Shown: positions 57,991 through 64,000 of the stretch, one piece after another
Numbering within the stretch: position 1 is the first letter of the stretch
How the letters are laid out: each line of letters opens with the position of its first letter
NCBI GenBank assembly: GCA_930367215.1
Contig: OV884056.1
Span: 322,492,709-322,556,708, forward strand
Direction: 5' to 3'
Source of the DNA: Pollenia angustigena
Lineage: Eukaryota; Arthropoda; Insecta; Diptera; Polleniidae
Length of the DNA stretch: 64,000 nt
Notes under the pieces: generated by a model
What the model saw: only the letters and a program-made list of their open reading frames with translations
Databases searched by the model: none
What the model was told of the DNA's origin: nothing
Made by a program: the position numbers and the translations under genes

Positions 57991-59342
57991 TTTTAAACGT
58001 CGAATTAAACAAAATATAAGATTTATTAAATACAATAACGCATATTATATTAAAAAAAACCCTACAAAAAGGTTAAATAAAATATAAGATCAGTTTAATA
58101 TACATTAATCTTTTTAAATAACAAATTTATGATTTCCTTGTGAGGCAAATTTAGACAGTACAGTATGTCTTCTGTCATTGTTGATCTGAGCCATGTTTTT
58201 ATTGGAAATGACCTCCCGCTCGTAGCATTACTGACGAGCATTGAAACGAAAATTTTAAATATTTTTCTTAGATTTGGGTTTATATCTTCATCACAGTTTA
58301 TTAAAGCATCTACAACGTTATCTGATAGATAAGGCTCAAGTTAAGATGTTAGTAGGTGTATATCTCTTTTATCAAATATACTCAGCTCATCAGCTTGTGT
58401 GTGGTTTTAACAGTTTTGTATCTGTATATGACTTGGTTACACTTTGAGGTAGAAGTTTGGGTATGTTCAATACATTTAGGATATCTATTGGAAAAGGTGT
58501 TTTGAAATCTTCTAAAATAAATTCATTAACGGGAATGTTACCTAAAACTCGGTAGTAATCTTCAACATTTTGGATGTGATTATTTCGTTAAAACCTTGTC
58601 TTTTCGATTGGAACCTCGATTTGAACGCAAATAACTTGAACTTTTTCATAAATCGCTTTGAATTATTCTTTGGCTTTATTTCTGTTTTCTTCAAGGCTCA
58701 TGATCGAAGTTTTGATAAGGCTTGATCCTTTTTGATCAATGTAAAATGTTTTGTAAAATTAAACTAAGTGGCTGTGTTACAATAAGTATCACACTTGATA
58801 TGTATATTCCGCAATTAAATTCAAAAGTACTATGTGAGTTCCTAAATATAAAGGTAGATTTACTACCTTTTCACTCAAATATTTTTTCCAAAGCTTCTAC
58901 TATATGATATACACTTGTTGCATAGTGTAAAAATGATTCGTGACGGTCCACCCATCTTGACTCGCATACTGTAAAGAGTTTGGCTCCCAAATATTTATTT
59001 ATTTCATTTATTTGGAACTTCTACAACAAAACATGGGTTTTAGTGAGTAGAAATCTAATGAAGTTATGATAATATGATAAATACTTTGCTAAAACTTTAA
59101 CAAATGATACAACTTTTTTTTATTAATGGCACTTTATTGCTTTTAGAAATTAAGTTGTTTCATTTATAGGAATAGCATTTTGTCGCGGTTTCCAGAGTTT
59201 TATAACAGCTCCATTTTCTGCTGACATCAGAGGATACCCATCGGTCGGGCTTTTTCCCGACAAATCCGTGCTTTCGTCAAAAATTATCGAATAGAATTTT
59301 GATTCATATAACACATACATACATAAATATTGCATTTACTAA

Positions 59343-59592
59343 AGCTACGGTCACACTAGTCCAATATTTGACGAAAAAAACGGGACCAACAAGCAAACTA
59401 AATAATTATTTCCTTTAGTTCCAATATTTATGATGATTTTAACACCACATTTTACAAAAAACGGGTTTTTGCTATGTCTATTAGTTTTATTTGTGTTCAT
59501 TTTGTGATATTAACGCCAAAATCTCACTAACTAATAACAAAAGTATTGGTTATGCTTATTTGGTCAAATATTTAATAAGTGTGACCGTAGCT
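59343..59592. mobile_element. MITE with AGCTACGGTCACACT ends
   Basis: AGCTACGGTCACACTAGTCC and inverse AAGTGTGACCGTAGCT, both followed inward by a TATTTGAC-like block. TAA at 59340-59342 and 59593-59595. It lies just upstream of the surviving hAT transposase relic. Confidence 0.8.
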
Positions 59593-59595
59593 TAA

Positions 59596-60756
59596 CGCTT
59601 ATTAATAATTCAACCGTACGCATTATCAAGTCTTTGGATATAGATGGCACCTGCTGGGATTGAATGTAGAAAAATAAGTATTTGAATACGGTAAACTAGA
59701 TGTTTCATTGGAAATATCTAATAAATAATAATAAGGATTAAGATATGGATACTTATTGAAAATTTCGTTAGAGATTCAATAAAAAAAAAAAAACAAAAAA
59801 AAAACCTTGCTGGGGTTTCCAAAAATTTTGTACATTTAAAAAAAATATTATTATTGGGAATTCTTGTATTGGCGCCTGTCAATAGGTAATAAGTTACATG
59901 AATGAGAAAGAACACCTTTATGGCCAAAATGTCAAATTTGACCCCCTTTAACTCAGAAACTTTTTGACCGATCTTGTTGAAAATTTGTGTCTAAGCTACT
60001 ATCCCATAGGACTAGCCTTGGTGCTAGTTGGGTATGAAATCCCCCATATGTATATAAAAGGAATTGGAGATAGGGGGTAGGTATATTATAAACAAATGAT
60101 GAAGATGAAAAATAAAGTGGATTTGGTCATACCTAAAAATATGGCAGTTTAATAAAATTCTTAAATTTGGCCCCTGCGCCGTTTTTTTATTTTTCATCTT
60201 CATTATTTGTTTTTAATATTATTAAAAAATTTACAAACATTTTTAATACAGACTGGAAATATATTGACAAAACCTCCTATAACTGCCCAGGAGTCGCCCC
60301 TATGGGTATAAAATGTATGACCAACCTCAATTTGTTTTGTGTCCTTAACTTGATCTCAAAACATCCTTGACCTTTATCTCCACCCCTTTGGGGGCTTCCA
60401 TACAAATATGGCGTTTTATGAAATTCTTAAGCTTAATTAAAATTTTTCATGTTTTGTGCATAAAATCAAGAGTTACGACACATTTAAATCTGATAAAATC
60501 CCATACTGCCGACTGTTCTGGAATTATAGCAATTCTTTCTTAGCTTAACTGTATTTCTAATTAAGTTGAAAAATGTTTCTGCTGGAATTATAGAATAACT
60601 TCCATAGCAAAAGTTGAACTGTTTCTTGCGATTGGGATTCAATCGTAGTTCGCCTCCTCGCGGTGCATCCTGGGTAACGCTAAATGAACTGCTGCGAATC
60701 GGAAGCCAAAGTTTATGTTTTTTCAACTTTATCAGACGAAACCTACTGGCTAACTA
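59596..60756. other. No gene recognised
   Basis: Contains an inverted pair ATGATGAAGATGAAAAATAA (about 60098) against TTATTTTTCATCTTCATTAT (about 60185). The last part may be 5' leader of the LINE fragment that follows. Confidence 0.4.
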
Positions 60757-61420
60757 TTGCACAGAAGAGAAAGAAAATTAAGAAATCTAAACCACATATA
60801 TCTGCGTAGCTCCGATTCCTTTAAGGAAACAGCAACACATAAACCAAATAATTGCAAAAACATACAACCGAAAACGGCATTAACACACATTCGAACTAAG
60901 AACACAAATAAAAAAAAAAAAAGAAAACAAAAAATAAAAACTTTCTACAGACATGGCGTGGGCCACAAAACCCAAAGGACCCCAGGTCCGCATATATCAG
61001 CTAAACATAGAGGGCATTAGCAAAGCTAAGTCCGACTATCTGTCACGATTTCTGATAGATGAAAAAGTGGACGTAGTCCTAATCCAGGAAACTCATGCTT
61101 CCTCACTAGAAATTGTGAATAGAAGGGTTAATATATCCGGTTTTAAGCTTCTAGCTGCAATTTACCACCCCAGATATGACATTGCAACTTATATCCAGAA
61201 CGATATCCAAGGCGCTGAAGTCCTTACCTGCGACGAAACTGACGACATCTCCCTTATTACAGTAAATGTTCAAGGCTTACATATAATGAATGTTTATAAA
61301 CCCCCCGCTACAAAGTGGCCAGCTCACGTACTGCCTTCTTACCCCCATCCCGAGGTCTATAGCACGTGGAGGTACGCAACCGATGATGAACATTTCGAAT
61401 CTCTTCTTTCATATAATTTA
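60757..61420 (+). pseudogene. LINE 5' fragment, RTE-like endonuclease domain
   Basis: After a lysine/threonine-rich leader, the frame from 60953 encodes RIYQLNIEGISKAKSDYLSR, DVVLIQETHASS, then VNVQGLHIMNVYKPPATKWP. These match the first half of the apurinic-type endonuclease of LINE ORF2 (QLN.EGI, LIQETH, .NVY.PP). The GDFNSHH block is missing: VY is followed directly by TWRYATDDEHFESL, which normally comes after it. Homology stops near 61420 and the reverse transcriptase is absent. Having a 5' end without a 3' end is opposite to normal LINE truncation. Confidence 0.75.
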
Positions 61421-61553
61421 ATTTTTAAATATTTTGTTGACGTGTGTAATTTCTAAGTGTAGGAAGCGGAATGAACAAGTTGCTTATTCTCCATCTATTT
61501 TTTTTGTATACGTATATCGAGCTCTAACCGCGAAAATAGCGTAAGCGTAAGAA

Positions 61554-62293
61554 ACTAGCTGACCCGACAGACGTTGTCCTGTCCAAATTAGGAAAAATGC
61601 GATGATTTTAAAGAACAAAACTTCCAAATCAGTCAACCGTTCTCCAGTTATGCGCTTAATACAAAAAGTGGGAGTAAAGGTAGGCGTGGTACATTTTTCT
61701 TTCGATGAAAACGTAAAATGGATTTATACGAATATTTAAAAGAAAAATAAGTCAAATTCGATGGAGCCGTTTTTTGATTTTAGGTAAATCAAAAAAAGGG
61801 GGCGGGGAAAAATGTTCTTTCCGTAAAAACCTAAGTTAGACCATGGCAATCATTTTAAAGAAAAAATCGTCCAAATAGGACAAGCCGTTCTCAAGTTATG
61901 CGCTTAATAGAAAAAGTGGGCGTAAAAGTAGGCGTCGTAAATTTTTCTTTCGACGAAAACTTAAAATGGATTAATACGCTAATTTGAAAGAAAAATTTGT
62001 CAAATCGATGGAGCCGTTTTCTGATTTTAGGTAATTCGAAAAAAGTGGGCGTAAAAGTGGGCGGGGCAAAATTTTCTTTTCGTATAAATCTAAAGAAAAA
62101 ATCGTCCAAATTATATAGATGTCATTGGTGGCGCAATATGAAAATTGGATTTTGCCACGCCTCTCCGCCCGCAGACCGAAAATCAAAAATCAGACTTCAC
62201 AGTGTCACCCGCCATCATCAAAATCGGCCCAGCCGTTTTGGAGTCCATACGTTACATACATACACACATCCTGTTTTATATATATAGAAGATA
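61554..62293. mobile_element. Repeat Q2
   Basis: Starts ACTAGCTGACCCGACAGACG, ends CTGTTTTATATATATAGAAG; contains a diverged direct duplication (AAAAAGTGGGCGTAAAAGT twice, about 61910 and 62040). Same ends as Q1. Class not known to me. Confidence 0.65.
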
Positions 62294-62329
62294 TGAAATA
62301 ATATAAAAAAACTCTTCTGTAAAATTTGG

Positions 62330-62646
62330 CGCAAACAAAATATAAAAAAAATTTCAAATTAAAGTAACAAAAAGTCTATTTATATTATAGTCGTTTTAAT
62401 TTTTATAAGCCATTAGTGATGTTAATATTTGTTTCCAACCCGTAATAACGTGCAGAAACCACTTAATAGCTTTGAAAATCGCTCATTAAGTACATTAATG
62501 ATAAAAGTGTAATAGTTGCAAATAAAAGCACTAAATGTGTTCTATTGAAATTGCACAACATGTAACACTTCGAGTGATTGTAGGTAACATTAGAAAATGT
62601 TACATGTATATACTATAACAAATTTTTCTCCGAAAAGAAATCGCCA
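62330..62646. mobile_element. MITE T3, half copy
   Basis: Inverse of the left half of T1 (1679-1980), ending GAAAAGAAATCGCCA with TAA after it at 62647. It lies 50 bases from the elongase exon donor site. Confidence 0.75.
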
Positions 62647-62696
62647 TAAGTAAATATTAATAAATAATAGACCTGAAAAAAGATTGGCAAACTTAC

Positions 62697-62859
62697 CGGC
62701 AATAAATTTAACTAAGACCCATGTTTCCAAAGGCGTTACTGAATGATGGTAGACATGCAGCCAGGTAATTTGATTCGATTTTTTACGCAGTACGAAGAAT
62801 ATTGTATCGGCAAATTCAGTCAACTTTGATAGATAATATACGTAGCAAAGATTTAACAT
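62697..62859 (-). CDS. ELO/ELOVL fatty-acid elongase, internal exon with histidine box
   Basis: Internal coding exon of a very-long-chain fatty-acid elongase, the ER membrane enzyme that condenses malonyl-CoA with a fatty acyl-CoA. Seen: an open frame of 54 codons plus one base, after a TTTGCAG acceptor and before a GTAAGT donor. In order it encodes KLTEFADTIFFVLRKK (residues 12-27 of the visible part), the catalytic histidine box HVYHH (35-39), and TPLETWVLVKFIAG. These are the core motifs of the ELO family, whose box is HXXHH. The exon ends in phase 1, and the split glycine codon is completed by the next exon at 53833. The preceding exons (N-terminal membrane segments, by family length roughly 110-120 residues) are not seen before the window edge. 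Very sure of the family; I cannot say which fly ELO paralogue it is. Confidence 0.95.
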
Positions 62860-64000
62860 CTGCAAATGAAAGTTAAAAATCAAATGAAATGAAATACAAA
62901 TTAAAATACATACGTAAATACATATTTCTAATCCAAATCGACAAACAAAAATGTCAAAAGCAGTTAGGAAATGTTAAATATAAATATACATATATATATG
63001 TCTATGTATATGATTCTCCAATTCCCACTGGAGCACAGGTTTTAAGATAAATGATCTAATGCAAAGTCTTAAAAAACAAGAGATTTAACGAAACGCCTTT
63101 TTGGCGTAACGATACTGACACTCAAAGAAAAGAAATATCAGCGATACCAAATTATATTTATAACAAGTACATGCAAATGATCAGTTGTTCAGTTGTTTAT
63201 ATTCTCGATAGTGTCAAAATTTGCTTACATTTTTAGTGCGCTATGATTTTTTTTTTGTTTTGTTTATGTTTGGCTGTTTGACAGTATCAAGAGTTTTTAC
63301 ACAAACAAAATAAATGTCGTTTTTTTATTGTTGATTTGTTGTAGACTTGCATGTACTTGGTATAAATATTTTTTGGGCGATACCGAGTGAAAAATAGTTT
63401 ATCAGATGCGGCAGAGCTCATTTGAAAATTTGAGTATTTTTGCGCCAATTTCTTTAATTTTGAGCAAACAGTTTTGCGTCTCTAGAAATACAAGAAGATT
63501 CAACGTACTTGGTCAAGATTTTTAAAGCCAAATAAATTAGTTTTTCTTTTTTTTGATCGTATAGTTACGTAGTATATGTATGAAATAATTTAACAGACAA
63601 AAGCTCTTGCCTTACATGCTTAGAACAAATATCTATATTATTTTTATATATTTAAAAATCAAACGCTGTGTCTTGACCGATTTGTATATGAAAGTTCAAA
63701 AAAGCCCAAAAAAAGGTTAAAAAATCGAAAAAAGCGGAAATTGTGTTTTGTATGCAAATTTTACATTGAAGAAGAAACGCCAAAAATAACAGTCGTAAAA
63801 TCAAAAATTCTAAAATGTACGTTTTGTATGCAAATTTGACTTAATACCACCAAAAGGAATTTTATTTCTTCAGTTGGTGGCGGACTCATTGTTTGACAGC
63901 TGCACAGAAACAAACCAAACCCATTTAATCATCCTATTTAAATTAGTCTTATATATATAAAAATAAGTGTACACTTTGATGTCACCACTAACTGCGGAAA
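62860..64000 (-). other. Upstream elongase intron, incomplete
   Basis: AT-rich DNA upstream of the HVYHH exon. I looked for the earlier ELO exons and saw none, so this appears to be intron running off the window. It holds short TATA and CA-rich runs and no recognised repeat. Confidence 0.6.

Larger units (their letters stand above)
57617..59335 (-). pseudogene. hAT transposase relic (DUF4371/ZMYM-like type)
   Basis: Minus-strand pieces in order: KFYSIIFDESTDLS (59270-59300), LFTVCESRWVDRHESFLHYA (about 58920-58980), HIQNVEDYYRVLGNIPVNEF (about 58520-58580), ALINCDEDINPNLRKIF, and SNATSGRSFPI then WLRSTMTEDILYCLNL (58140-58320), the hAT C-terminal dimerisation domain. The order (FS.I.DE.TD, RW..RH, SNA..ERSFS...LRSTM) is that of hAT transposases in this group. 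Several frameshifts and stops. The candidate outer end AGGCGCGGATCCAGC is at about 57617; the other end was not found. A Penelope-like inverted-repeat element (57714-57990) lies between that end and the coding part. Confidence 0.8.
53834..62696 (-). other. 8.9-kb elongase intron
   Basis: Bounded by the donor GTAAGT at 62691-62696 and the acceptor ending at 53834; both flanking exons share the split glycine codon. It contains a decayed hAT transposase, an RTE-like endonuclease fragment and several inverted-repeat elements. Confidence 0.9.

Noticed and set aside
62860..64000. Earlier elongase exons
   Set aside because: No frame with ELO N-terminal motifs was seen on the minus strand.

Overview
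The window is AT-rich DNA from a higher fly. A calyptrate (blowfly or house-fly group) is my best guess, from CATA/TATG microsatellites, very long introns packed with small inverted-repeat transposons, and I-, Jockey- and RTE-type LINE relics. No bacterial or viral gene is visible.

The only host gene I recognise runs on the minus strand across nearly the whole window. It is a very-long-chain fatty-acid elongase (ELO/ELOVL family). Three coding exons with good splice sites join in frame: 62697-62859 (HVYHH histidine box), 53697-53833, and the last exon 14153-14443 (stop codon, C-terminal KKVI). Together they encode the last 196 residues; the N-terminal part lies beyond 64000. The introns are about 8.9 kb and 39.3 kb.

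Everything else recognisable is mobile DNA, mostly dead. 1-3200: a four-deep nest of inverted-repeat transposons. 3.9-4.7 kb: a large CACTGTGCAAC-ended element. 4.7-11.3 kb: a decayed Jockey-type LINE joined head-to-tail to a decayed I-type LINE, downstream of the elongase. 13-35 kb (intron): MITEs, an RTE reverse-transcriptase relic, several copies of a family ending in CAAGCCCGAC, and two hAT elements with 8-bp target duplications. 36-37.3 kb: a 5'-truncated LINE with a poly(A) tail. 38.3-40 kb: a third hAT element with an 8-bp duplication. 40-50 kb: two loci of a dimeric direct-repeat element, plus MITEs. 50-62 kb: a pogo-like MITE, mariner and hAT transposase relics, and an RTE-like endonuclease fragment.

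The most interesting signal is a set of hammerhead-ribozyme motifs. The dimeric element at 48811-49616 (562-bp unit) carries a complete type I hammerhead at 49351-49411, with canonical core CTGAGGA/GAAA, cleavage triplet GTC and a palindromic helix III (ACATGT). A diverged copy on the minus strand at 40488-40536 keeps the core and has a compensatory change in stem I. Five further hammerhead-like motifs sit in inverted-repeat or adjacent repeats at 1.35, 14.9, 28.7, 49.75 and 57.9 kb and resemble Penelope-type elements. This looks like an active or recently active family of ribozyme-bearing retroelements (retrozyme- or Penelope-like) inside an elongase intron.
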